Part shown: one piece after another, positions 24,191-64,000 of the stretch
How the letters are laid out: each line of letters starts with the position of its first letter
Position numbering within the stretch: position 1 is the first letter of the stretch
DNA from: Pholis gunnellus
Lineage: Eukaryota; Chordata; Actinopteri; Perciformes; Pholidae
Assembly: GCA_910591455.2 (NCBI GenBank)
Contig: OU342819.1
Coordinates: forward strand, 3,442,501-3,506,500
Direction of reading: 5' to 3'
DNA length: 64,000 nt
Position numbers and translations under genes: made by a program
The notes under the pieces: generated by a model
What the model saw: the letters and a program-made list of their open reading frames with translations, nothing else
Database searches by the model: none
What the model was told of the DNA's origin: nothing

Positions 24191-24199
24191 GACAGACAC

Positions 24200-24440
24200 T
24201 TCACATTCACTCCATCGATTATTCTCACAATTTTGTCAATTCATCGATTAATCATTTTGTCTGCAAAATGTCAGAAAATTGGGAGAATCTCAAGTTCCTA
24301 GAACCACGTTGATGCATTTAAATAAATAGTTTTTATCTGAGAAACAAACCAAATGATTCTACTTATTATCATTGTCAGCTTCTGAGAAGCGTTAAGCATT
24401 TTATTAAATTACTTCAACAATTACTCAATTATGAAAATAA
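24200..24440. repeat. Fish dispersed repeat (ATCGATTAATC family)
   Basis: The stretch carries TCATCGATTAATCATTTTGT and CTGCAAAATGTCAGAAAATT, which resembles a dispersed element seen in many teleost introns. The assignment is from memory and the boundaries are approximate. Confidence 0.5.
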
Positions 24441-24519
24441 CTTTTACAAAAAGCATTCATACGTTCACACGAACTGTTTTCATATTTGCACAGGTCCATA
24501 GATTAAATAAAATCAAAGA

Positions 24520-26526
24520 CAAGAGGGTTTTACTGCAAGCATATTTTTTAATACAAAAACAGAACAAAAAATGTTTATCATTTTAGTTTTTTGTTTTACT
24601 TTTACACCATTGACTCCTAGTAACACCCCTCCCTCCATGTTCTCGTCATCACACAGAGGAGCACAGCATCAAAAGGAGGACTCGTCTCCTGCACACCGAG
24701 TCCCCCCCCCCCCAGAGAGACAATAAATAAATAAAAATCACCTTAAGATGTCTTCTATCTTACTGTAATTTCATTCGTTTTTCATAAACTTCATCTCTCA
24801 GACTGAGATAACACAGAGACAACTCGGTCCCGTCAATGACGGGCATTTGAAAAAAAGCCTAGAAGAAGAGATGCTGGGGGAGGAAACCTGCTCTCATTGG
24901 TCCAATCCGCCCAGGGTTCCCTGTCATTCATATTTGTAGTTCTCTCTAGACGTGAAGGGAAAACCCCTTTGGTCATGGTCTGGGAATTGTAGTCATTAGC
25001 ACAAAAAAAAGAGAAAGAAAACAGAACAAACAAGGCTGCCACCAGAATCAGAGACCTAGTGAATAATGTAATGTTACAATGAAGTAGAAACACACACACA
25101 CGTAATGTTAAAGAGCCGAGCGGACATTTATCCTTGGTACAAAAAAACTCAATTTCTTTAACCATAATACTAAATCACTCTCCGCAAAAGGTGATATGAC
25201 CTGACACTGAAAAATAAATAGATTTTTCTTTCAAGCTAAATAACAAAAGTACAACTGGATTATAAATTAACCAGAAAACAACGAGAAGAAAAACAAAAAT
25301 GACATTCGCAAATTAAATTTTTTTGCATACAGTGACTCAAGTCAACGACCTCTATCATTTCCTGTAACAATGACACACACATAGTACACACCACCTTGTG
25401 TGTTTGAGAGAGTGTGTGTGTGTGTGTGTGTGCGCTGCTGCTAAGGGCAACGCAGCGTAGACAATAAGGTGGAACTGCAGAGGAAGAGACAGTTAGTGCA
25501 TGCTGGTTGTCGAACATCGGGTTAGGTTTCACATGTCGTATATTGTCAGTAATGTGCTGTTAGTTGAGTGTGTCACCAGTTTGTGATTTCCGTGTGTTGG
25601 ATTGTTACGACAAAACCGCACCGCCCTTTGCTGAAATGCACACACAACGTTCCAGCGGTCGGGAGGAGTCCGCTCTGCGGTGTTTGAGTGTGTGAGTGTT
25701 TGTCCTCAGCTGCAGCAGCACCACCACCGCCACAGTCACCACCACCGACCCTCCGAGTCTGAGGTTAGCCGATGTGTGTGTGTGTGTGTGTGTCGGACAT
25801 CGTTTCCCGCCTCCTGAGCTCACCACAGCAGGTGGCTTCTTTTTGCAGATCTGCTGAGGTGACCGCTTTTCTCGCCAACCAGTCCGGAGGAAGCGACATG
25901 GCGGTCGTTGCATATTTTCTTTTTAAACTCATCGCTGAGGCATCTGGCCCTCAGGCAAAAATAATGACCCGCAATTCTTTCTTCTTCTTTATTTTCTTGA
26001 ATGTCTTTTTTGTTTGTTTTCGTATCCGTGGTGGTGGTGGTGTGTCCCACTCCCTGTGTGTATTTGCGTGTCAGTGTGGTATAAAGCGGTTGCTCTGTCC
26101 GATGTGGACAGCAGCGTATGAGTAAGGCAGCGTCACGTCAGGTCAGTTTGGTGTTCGGTTCCACGCTGGGGAACTTTTAAAAGACGAAGCAGGAGACTGG
26201 AAGGCAAAATGGGGTCGCTTCTTAAAGGGGAAAAGTCCAGTTCGACCCCACGGATTCTGGCCCGGACTGCCAGACCAGAACTCCGCTCCTCTTGTGCAGG
26301 TTTTCAGTCTTTTTATGAGACCGGGGAAAGAGTGAGAAAGAGATTCACTCATCCTATCCATCTCCTCCTTTCCCTGGAAAATATCAGTCATAGTGCACAA
26401 ACTCTACACCAGCCCTGTGGATGGATCTCAGACTGAGGAGCTTGTACACTGAAAATGGCCGATGATAATCATCCCTCTGTGAGACGGAGGGGTAACGGTT
26501 CTGCTCCAGTTTCTCTGTGGCTGGAG
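24520..26526 (-). other. macf1: 3' UTR of macf1 (extent uncertain)
   Basis: The sequence after the macf1 stop has no other gene. It includes CA/TG runs near 25416-25433 and 25770-25792. Minus-strand poly(A) signals are AATAAA at 25988-25993 (about 540-nt UTR) and ATTAAA at 24547-24552 (about 2-kb UTR); the distal one suits the long 3' UTR of this gene in other vertebrates. Neither is proven. Confidence 0.5.
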
Positions 26527-54957
<28,431 letters not shown>

Positions 54958-55088
54958 CTGGAAGAGGAAGGGCCGCCATTCATTGAATTATTCAACACAC
55001 AAGAAGAAGGACTTAGTTTAAACCGAAAATACACTGAACATTCAATCTGCGTCACAACAAATGGACATGAGTTTTATCACATTATGCT

Positions 55089-55129
<41 letters not shown>

Positions 55130-56648
55130 GAGACTGGATAAGAGGAGATGAGGGACAGACAGACAGAGGGATGTGCAGAGATAAGAGAGGAGCGGGAGAC
55201 AGGAAGGGAAGAGGAGAGATGAGGGAGGTGGGAGGAGGAACAAAAACGGGAGGGGGAGAAGAGGATTATGGGGATTAGAGAGTTAGGCGAGTAAGGGGCT
55301 GACTGGAAAAGGCTGAGTCGACAACACACACACACACACATACACACACACACATACACGGTAGAATACGCGAACACACTTGCATGGGTGCACAAAACCT
55401 TCACTTAATCACACACCCAAATTCACACACAGGCCGTCGCTCACAGTTATAGCAAATACACGCGCAACCTCGCCTGTCTGGACGCATTACTCGCACACGC
55501 ACGTCACAGCGGAGGGCTGGAGCCATCTTGTGATGACAATAGAGGCAGCCACCCGACTCTAAAGACAACCAGACTTGACTTCCCGGGCACCGATAAAAAA
55601 AAAAGACGAAGCAACAGCCAATACTCTGTCAAAGCAAATCTGGGCCACTACTGCTTCTAAATACACACAGTATTGTAGCGGTCGTAGAGATGGGGGCACT
55701 ATTAGGCATATAGGTTAGCGAGGAGGAAGTGGGTGCACTGGCCTATATATTCCAACGGCCTTTAGTCTGATAGATGGGTATACTGTAACCCAAGTAAAGG
55801 TCCAAGGTCCTATTTGGGATCGTTGGCGGACGTCCCGAGCAAATAAGTGTCTTCGATTTAATTGTATTTCCACTCAAAAGACTATTTACAGATGCTGACA
55901 ATTAATCTACACATTGTTTTTACAATTAACAAAACAATAAATTGTTTAATTATTGATATAATTTTGTCTTCCAGGAGCTAATGAGATCGGTTGTGTGTAT
56001 GCGTGAGCGAGTGTGTACATCGCTGTCTGTCCATGGGTGAGCTCACATCCTATTTGACGGTGGTTATTGTGTCAAAACTATAAGAATGTGTCATTCCTAC
56101 CATTTTAAATGGAATATATACACTTATTTATGTTTTGATTGGTGTCTGGAAAAAAACAGCAGTTTCAATTTCTGTTAAACTAAAGACTAAAAGATTTAGT
56201 GCTCAATTAAAATATTGATCGATTAAAGAAAGTTATCTTGAGCTGCATCCCTTAAACAACACAAGGCAACACTACATTGCAATACAAAACTGTGTGACTT
56301 CTCAATTTCACGTTTCATAATTCGGAGTGAATCCCTGACCAATACAATTTTGTTCCAGCCTGATTTGTCAATGTTGTATTTTGAAAAGGGTAAACAGTTC
56401 TACTGTAGAGAAAAACCTTCCCAAAACCAACAGCTAATGCATTAAATGTGAGAAAAACCATTGGATTCTGTTAAATTCCTGTAAAGCACCCGGCTATATC
56501 CAACAACATAGCTTTCACTATTTCACGGTATTCCATCAGCTCCCTAAACTGTGGCAACACTGCAAACCACAACACTGCAACATTCCTTTTGTTTCGGTCA
56601 TTTTTAGGACAAAATCCAGACAAATGGGGGTCCCGAGGCTGTAATGTT

Positions 56649-56675
56649 GGGGGGGGGGGGGGGGGGGGGGGGGGG
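56649..56675. repeat. G27 homopolymer
   Basis: An uninterrupted run of 27 G on the plus strand, C27 on the macf1 strand. Confidence 0.85.
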
Positions 56676-57721
56676 CTGTCATGAAAACGTTTAAGAAGTC
56701 CTGACATTCAGAAAAGGCCCACAGAGGGAGAATTAGGCCTGGTGGTTTAAAAATGCTTTGGCAGCCAAACCCCAATGGCCACACAAAGACACAGACACAC
56801 ACACACACACACACACACACAACCAGATGTGCACATCCACAACACACACACACACACACACAATCACACACACACAGCAGATTTTGGTAAATCCAACGCC
56901 TGGGGGAAAAAAGCTGGTGTGACAATACTGAAGAGGGTGCAGTTAAAGTGAGGTAAAATGTAGGTTTGAGTTTCAGTGAAACCCCATTATGGTCTGGAAG
57001 AAGCTACAACAGTCGTGGGTGTCCAACAGTCAAATAGTAACAAACCACCACTGAACCTAAAACAACTGAAAGAAAAACATCTGAACAAGAGATGCTTCTC
57101 CCCCTATTTCACCACAAAAGAAAACCTTCTTTCATCTTCCATAAATCAGTCCCACAACAAATAAACAGCCAGCTGTCAGCCTATCAGACTATCAGACTAT
57201 CTGCACATTTTAGTTAAACTTCATTGTTAATTGACAACAAATAAAAGCAAAACCGTGGTATAAACAATATTAGCCTTGAATATTAGCAGTAAAAGGTGGA
57301 TATCTCAGAATATCAGTCTATATTTGAGGGTATATTGAAACAGATAATTTGAAAGTTTCCACTTTGATGACAAATCCAGCCTAAATAAAAGGTTTATAAT
57401 TAGCCTTTCATTCAGAACACCTCCCGCTGCATTGAAAAGCTGTCAAAAGCTTAGATTTGAGATTTATGACGTGTTGAGGCTGTTTACAGACATTGTACTG
57501 AGTGGCTGGTTCTGCTGGAGCGTGTGTCCGAGGCTCTGCCGTGGGGCATAATCTAAGAGTTTACAGGTTTTCTGTTCATCTGGTTAAAATATGGCATCAA
57601 ACTACAGGTTCTCCATGCCACGGCTTTGTGCGAGCGTGTGCATATAGTTCCTAATCCGTGCATGTGTGTATAAAATAGACGTGTTCTACAGGTAGGAATC
57701 TGATTAAATGTGAATAAGCAG

Positions 57722-57765
<44 letters not shown>

Positions 57766-57890
57766 CCTGTCCAGTTTGGACGCAGCTGTGTTGTGGTGAT
57801 GGGCGTCATAGCTGCTTGGAACAGGAAGTCTGTCGGCCAGAACAACAATGACTGCAGCCATGACCTGTTCCACCCTACCATGCCTTATCC

Positions 57891-57893
<3 letters not shown>

Positions 57894-57970
<77 letters not shown>
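57894..57970. repeat. (TG)38 microsatellite
   Basis: A pure TG run. A second TG run of about 20 units lies at 57725-57764. Confidence 0.95.
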
Positions 57971-57971
<1 letters not shown>

Positions 57972-58631
57972 AGAGATAGGGGAACAAAAAAGGAAAAAAA
58001 CATCCATTCATCATCTAAACATACACATGGATGTATATGAATGTGATTTGGCGCTGTGTGCATAACTGTTCTCTGTTCCCTCTCCCCCTCCCTCCCTCCC
58101 TCCCTCCCCCCTCCTCAGAGCGGTTGACTCCACTAAACCAGAGCTCTGGAAAACGTCCCAAATACTTGTCATTCTTCTCCACCTCAGCCCAACACGCAGC
58201 AACGCACACGCTCTTAACTGAGCTAACTCAGCGCCGTACTTGTCATCCTTCTGCCCATCACCTCCTCCTCTTCCTCTCATGTCATCACTCGTCTCTCTCT
58301 ACCTCTGGTCTTCCCTCTTTTTGCACCTCCCCCCCCCACCACAGCTTTCTCCCATCCTCAGTCTCTCCATCTGGACTCTACTGGCTTTCTCGCTTCAGCC
58401 GCAGCTCAGTGTGGACAGACGATACAAAAAAACCCCCAAAACACTGGGATGTAAGTGGATCTGACTAAATACTGTTTGCATTGTCTCATCAAATAGACAT
58501 CAGTTCAAGAGGCTGTTTGAACGCTGGGGGGGCGGGGGGGCATTAGAGAAATGTTTATGTTTATCTATTTTTTTGCCTGGTTATCTGTGATTTGTGGATA
58601 AAAGTTTAAACTTCGCTATCAGTTACATTTC

Positions 58632-58667
58632 TAACACTAACATAATGACTACATTATGTTAGTGTTA
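58632..58667. repeat. 16-bp perfect inverted repeat, 4-nt loop
   Basis: TAACACTAACATAATG and its exact reverse complement flank ACTA, in the large macf1 intron. No transposon context was recognised. Confidence 0.9.
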
Positions 58668-61600
58668 CCGTGGTGTCAGTGCTGTGATGAGTTTGATCCA
58701 ACTTTGCAAAATGAAGCGATGTGGTTTCTGTCCCAAATTACTTTATAATCTCAGAGAATATTAAAGTTATTTTCTCGTAAATGTACCACTTAAACTGTCT
58801 TTTCTCTGAATATTATGCCCCTTCCCGCGGCTCCGGATTTTTGAATTGAAATTGTATTATTTGACCTATAATGGCGTGAATAGGCCGTCGCAAAAAAACA
58901 TAGAAGAGGTGACAGACAAAAATCAAAGAGGTTGGACGAGAGGGTCAAATCTAACTTTAAAGTGGAGTAAATTAAATTATTCTGATAGTTGATAAATTGT
59001 CATTTTTCAAGCAGGAATTCCAAACGAGCTTGTTAAAGCTCCTGAAATCGCTAAATTCTCACAGATACAAAATGAAAGGTGTAATTCAAACTCACTTTAG
59101 GAGTCGATGCTGTATTGTATGTCTGCTGTACATGAACATGTGTGTGGGTGCTCTATATTTAGCCGTCATCTGTCGAGCCAATAGCGCTGAGGAGAGGAAT
59201 AACGGTGTTTGTGACGCACGGCCAAACCGGCCCTCAAGGACAATCGGTTTGTTAACCCGGACAGAAGAGGAAACAAGTCTCTGAGAAAAGAGAATTACTA
59301 AAGACAGCACATGGAAACAAGCTGCTGCTGCAAACATATGAGAAGAAAACATGCGCATGCTTCCAGAAGTAGTACCTCACAGAAATGTGGAGCATGCAGG
59401 ATGTTGCACACTGAGTTTTCAAACTTGTTATCAAAGCTTCAAAGTAGTTCTCTGAACTGTGTCCTCTCCTTTCATCTCGCTCTCCCTTCACAACGGATTT
59501 CCATAACCACGTGATCATGAAAAGAGCTGGTGGTCATATAAAAAACAAAACAACCTGTGCATCCAAGTGTCGCCTCTGAAGCTGCTCTCGACCGGAGAGA
59601 AGGGGGAATGAAACAGAGAGACGGGACCGGCCTTCTATTAATAACAGATTCCAGTAAATGGAAAACCGGAGCGGAGAAACAGAATTGTGAACCATTGCTT
59701 TTCCTTCACACCCCGTCACCTCCCTCCCTCACCCTCTAGTCCTGCCTCTGCCTCGTCTCTCACTCTCTTCCTGTCTTTCAACCCCTCATCCTCCTTCACT
59801 TGCCTCCTTTCTCTTTTAATGGAACAAGGAATGAGGGGAGGAAGGAAGCAGGAATGTGTTTTCCAAACTGTTGTCGATATGGGGGGGGGGGCTGACCCAT
59901 CCCAGACACGGGATAGAAATGGCTTATTCAAACATCAACAAACGGACACAAATCTCATGCAAATGTGCTCTGTATTCAAAGCGTGTTAGCTCAAACCTGA
60001 CTGTCCTCTTTATTGTCCCGCCTCCTTTTCTCTTTTAGAGCTGCGATTGTTCAAACACACATTGTTTCCCTTCATACAAACGCTCTGTTCTTCACATCAT
60101 TTTGGGGCATTTTTGTGCAGCTAATCAGCTCCCTGTGAGACGGACACAGAGAGGGTGACACACGAGCGTTGTTGTCTCGCTGATTTCGCTGTGAGAGAAG
60201 AAGAGTGATGTCGAAACAAGAATATGTAAAATCGTGGAAAACGCTTCAAATATTAGATCTTCTGTCTTTTTACATTTGAAATGCATCTGCATTCAATCCC
60301 AGTGGGAGATCAATGTGTTCCCGCATTTGCTTTCATGCTTTTCTGTGTCTCCCCAAACACGTCCCCCCCTCCTCCTTCTCTCCCGTCTTTTTCGCAGGTT
60401 GAATCCCGGAGGCGGTTGCTCAGAACCAGAATTATCACATCAATCAAAACATGAATGTACGAGCGGCGGACCTGGAGCCACCTGGTTCTCTCTCTGTCCC
60501 CCGTTTTGTCTCTCGCTCTCTCTGCTTCCACATCTGTCTTTCAATGCCTCCTCTCCCCCCCCCACCCTGTTCGCTCCTACTATTCAGTCTTCTATTAAAA
60601 AATGATTTGGGAACTGCAGATTTCACACAGTTAAGCTCTATTCGCACGGGACTAGTATGACCTGGGGACCTGTAGTAATTTGTATTAGTGTGGAGGACGT
60701 CTGTGATTTTAATCCCATGTCAATCTGCCATGTGTGTGATTACATCAAATTCCATCCCATATTTCTCCAACCACATGGACTAAGATATTAGTCCAGAGCC
60801 AATTTCTTCTCTTTTTTGCAATAATTTGTGGTTTTCTCCCTGCCTTTTCCTCTGGGGGATAAAGTGGGTACATTTCTTTTAACTACCTCATGAGTTGATT
60901 TCAAAACTATTTTCAAAACCAAAACTAATATACAAAACTGGTAAAAGCAGCCGACTTCCAGGAAATCACTTCTGAAGTATAAATATGCAGTGCAACAACA
61001 GAAAAGGTCCGTTTGGACTTTCACACAAACTGTGTTCTGTGTTCAAGTCTGTAGCTTCTGTTCTGCAACGTATTCTCCAGTGAAACAGAATATTTAAGCG
61101 GTGCACAGTTACAATCCTCCGCATTGGATTGGACCGCTAAAAGTGGGCGGGCTTAGAAAGTAGCACGATACAAAGCTACAGAGGAATGTGGCTGCGCACG
61201 CACAGACACACACACACACAGCTGATTGATGGATGGACGTCATGATATTATTGGTTAAAGTTGGTTGGTACTAGTTTATGTAAGTACATGTCATATTTTG
61301 TTTTGTAGAGAGAAAAGATGATACAATATGCAATGTGCACAATATAAGGAATGTGATCTAAAAGAGCTTTTCTTCATTTCTTCTTGAATCTAAGAAACCT
61401 GCGTTGCGTTGCAGGAATATGTTTTGTATGTACTGTGTGTTGAAACTGTTTTCTGGATTTCAATTGAGGACAGTCTGTCTGTCTGTGCGTGCGTTCTCTC
61501 GCCCCACTTCATCAAACAGCATGCCGAGCTCGTCCATCTGTCTGTCTGTGTGCATTTGTGGGGTGCGCAAACTCACACTGCGCCTTAAAACGAGCTCCAT

Positions 61601-63613
61601 ATTAATCCAAAGACCTTCTGCTTGCGTGCGCCTGCCAGCCGAGCTCTCTTATCGTTGTACCAAAGCCTCACGCGGCACTAAAAGGTGCTGCTTCTTCTAC
61701 CCCCCCCCCCCGTGCAAACAATGGCTTCCTCCATCCAACCTCCATGTCGCCTGTCACTGCTCTGTTTGTGTCTGCCTCTTTGTCTTTCAGTGCGTCTATC
61801 CGTCCTCTCCATGTCTTCACAACGTCCCCTTTTTCAATGAATTTCTGTCGGCAACTTCACTAAAAAACGACCCGGTGTATTTGTTTTGGTTTTGGAGCAG
61901 AATTATTGATTGAATGGGAGATAAAGAAAACTTAAAAACAGAGCTAAAAAGGAGAAATAATTAGTGCAGAAAAGGAAAATAAATAAGAGGCAGACAGACA
62001 GATGTGAGGAAAAGCGAGACAGGTCAATGGACAACAAACAGAACAGAGCGAGAGACAGGACCAGAGTTCCAGTGTTAAGTGCTGGGACATTCTTATCAGA
62101 TATCCAAGTTTATATTCCCCAGAAAGCCTCACACACACTGTGTGTGTAGCCATGTTAGCTGAGACAGCTCCCCCTCAGTATTTACCTCTCACCTCCTTAT
62201 CTCGACAACAACACCATCCGAGCATGGAGGGGGAGAGGGGGGGAGAAAGAGTCCGTTGAGAGGGAGCGCGGCTGAACAAAAGGAGAATTCACCGCAAAAC
62301 AAAAGTGAATTCCAAATTCATTAAAGAAAAGTTTACTCTTTTTGGGTGTTAAAAGTTTCTTCTTTGTCTGATCTTGGAAATAGAAAAGTAGTAAGAATAG
62401 TTGTGATGCATACAGACTCCCCATGTTTCCCTTTCTGACTTCTGAAAGCTTTTTTTTCTCCTTAAAATCAAGCGTGACATCGTTACCGATCGTCTGCACT
62501 CTGTGCAGCTATAAGTCTCCTCTGATAGATCTGAGTGGACGGGACATCTGATTACATTATACTGAAGCCAGAGATGCTGTGACTGCACACAGAGCAAACA
62601 GACCACTGATAACGCATAAAGACGCAAACATCAGTTACACACACAAACAAACACACAGAGAGGAAAAAGGGTCGAGTAGTTCAGAGCAGGCAACATGTAA
62701 TGTAATCAAAGAGGACCAGAGGTTTGCATCGTCAGCGTGGGACCATCAGTGGGCACCAACACTGCTTGTTCATGACGTGCACGGAAATGATTAGATGTCT
62801 CTGCCGGACATTAAGCCTCTACCAACAGGTTTGGAATGGGGTAAAGCTTTGGTAGTGAAATGCACATGGAAATCAGACGTAATATCCATAACCCCACACT
62901 TTCAATCTTGCATGTTTCAAAAAAGAACCATTCTCTCAACTAGCATGATAACAAAGGTGGACTGCAAAAACTAGCTAAATTCAGAGTCTGTGCGCAACAA
63001 CAACAGAAAGAAAAAAAAAACAGGGTTCAGATCAGGCAAATCTGGGTCAAACGCAGAGGTGGACGGGAGAGGAGTGACTACTACACAAACAAGGAGGCGG
63101 AGTGCAGATGGACGCGGAGGGACGAGTGACACAGTCACGCCGACAGCCCTCTGTGTCAGTTCCACGACATGCTACTCTTGCAGCATTTAAACGTAGGACA
63201 TCCATTTCAGATCCGTGTCTGTACACGGCAGCATGTGTGTATACACAAACACCAAACAGTGAGAGTCTCGCTCCACATACAAAAGGCGACATTTCTCACA
63301 CATTCTTTTAACTTTAAAGTGTGGACACGCACAGCTGGGATAGACCCAGCACCCATGCCTTTGTATGGACACATAATCCAAGTACTCTTCTATGGTCTAT
63401 ATACGCACACACAAACACAAACACACAGTGTAAACACAACAATAGCGTGGCCTTAAGATAAATGCTGTGCACTTGGGATCAGCATCATAAGAGGCCCGCG
63501 GGCACACGCTGCTCTTATAGCTTCAAACAAACAAACATGTGATCGATCTCAAACATGTGCATGCACTGTAGATTAGCACTGACCCTCCCACCACCCAAAC
63601 ACACACTGTATGC

Positions 63614-63616
<3 letters not shown>

Positions 63617-63687
<71 letters not shown>
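63617..63687. repeat. Interrupted (CA)n microsatellite
   Basis: A CA run broken once by CCTACA near 63651. Confidence 0.9.
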
Positions 63688-63688
<1 letters not shown>

Positions 63689-64000
63689 GTAGTTTCCCAT
63701 AAGTATCAAAACCCCCCTCTGAGCATCATATTGCAATAGTTTAAAGCTCCACTGCAGAAACACAACTAGCTAATTATGGCGTCTACATAACTTCACCCTC
63801 CCACATATGTTTTCCATGCTATGTCTACATCTGTTACACTCTACGCTCAGATACCCGACCCAATTCTTTCTCCATGCTCTGGCCCTGTGTGTCCACATGT
63901 CCACGTCTAATGCATTCATTGCTGAAAACAGAGTTTTACTTCTGTTTTACTCCTCTTTTTCTCAAGCGTCTCTGTGGCTCAATTCAATACTTTCTCTCTA

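Larger units (their letters stand above)
54958..64000 (-). other. macf1: Large macf1 intron, at least 9 kb, no exon seen
   Basis: I looked on the minus strand for spectrin-like helices with splice sites and found none. The stretch holds (TA)18 at 55091-55126, CA runs near 55323-55353, a G27 run at 56649-56675, (TG)n at 57725-57764, (TG)38 at 57894-57970, a 16-bp inverted repeat at 58632-58667, pyrimidine-rich tracts near 58070-58120, and CA runs at 63617-63687. Open frames here are low-complexity or domain-free. Confidence 0.65.

Noticed and set aside
61404..61913. 169-codon plus-strand open frame in the large macf1 intron
   Set aside because: No recognised domain; contains a C-run and TCTG repeats. 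Not enough to call a nested gene.
63617..63687. Possible CRISPR-like direct repeat array
   Set aside because: It is a CA microsatellite with one interruption. There are no unique spacers, and the genome is eukaryotic.

Overview
This window looks like a ray-finned (teleost) fish nuclear genome. The genes have short coding exons with GT-AG introns. Long TA, CA/TG and GGA microsatellites are dense. Many interspersed repeats resemble families common in percomorph fish, and one gene encodes a fish-type secreted C-type lectin. Nothing suggests a bacterium, virus or plasmid, so operons, ribosome binding sites and CRISPR arrays do not apply.

Layout. From 1 to about 2.5 kb there is repeat-derived sequence. 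Two lectin loci follow: a minus-strand two-exon CTLD remnant (2588-2900) and an intact plus-strand six-exon lectin gene (3937-5215). Next is znf706 on the plus strand (coding exons 8431-8565 and 9701-9796, with a spliced 3' UTR probably reaching about 12.2 kb). It converges tail to tail with bmp8a on the minus strand (seven coding exons, 20719 down to 12794). Upstream of bmp8a is an intergenic stretch with a decayed hAT transposase relic. From 26.5 kb to the window end lies the 3' half of macf1 on the minus strand, transcribed toward bmp8a.

The macf1 part was rebuilt as 42 consecutive exons (54957 down to 26527). Their phases all join and give 2280 codons plus a stop: a spectrin-repeat rod, a Q15 tract, two EF hands, a GAR (Gas2) domain containing an 18-nt microexon, an alternatively spliced linker, and a Gly-Ser-Arg tail with an SKIP (SxIP-type) EB1-binding motif. 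From 54958 to 64000 I see only intron. The MACF1 to BMP8A order and orientation match the arrangement known from other vertebrates.

No previously undescribed multi-gene system is visible. The most interesting signals concern splicing of macf1 and bmp8a: small phase-symmetric exons, a GC-AG intron next to a G-run, a 5' splice site inside a short hairpin beside a CA repeat, microsatellites acting as 3' splice-site tracts, and a 14-bp hairpin just upstream of a bmp8a acceptor. Repeats in these introns include TTAA-flanked MITEs and inverted pairs that could fold in pre-mRNA. Exon borders were assigned by eye from reading frame, splice consensus and family similarity.
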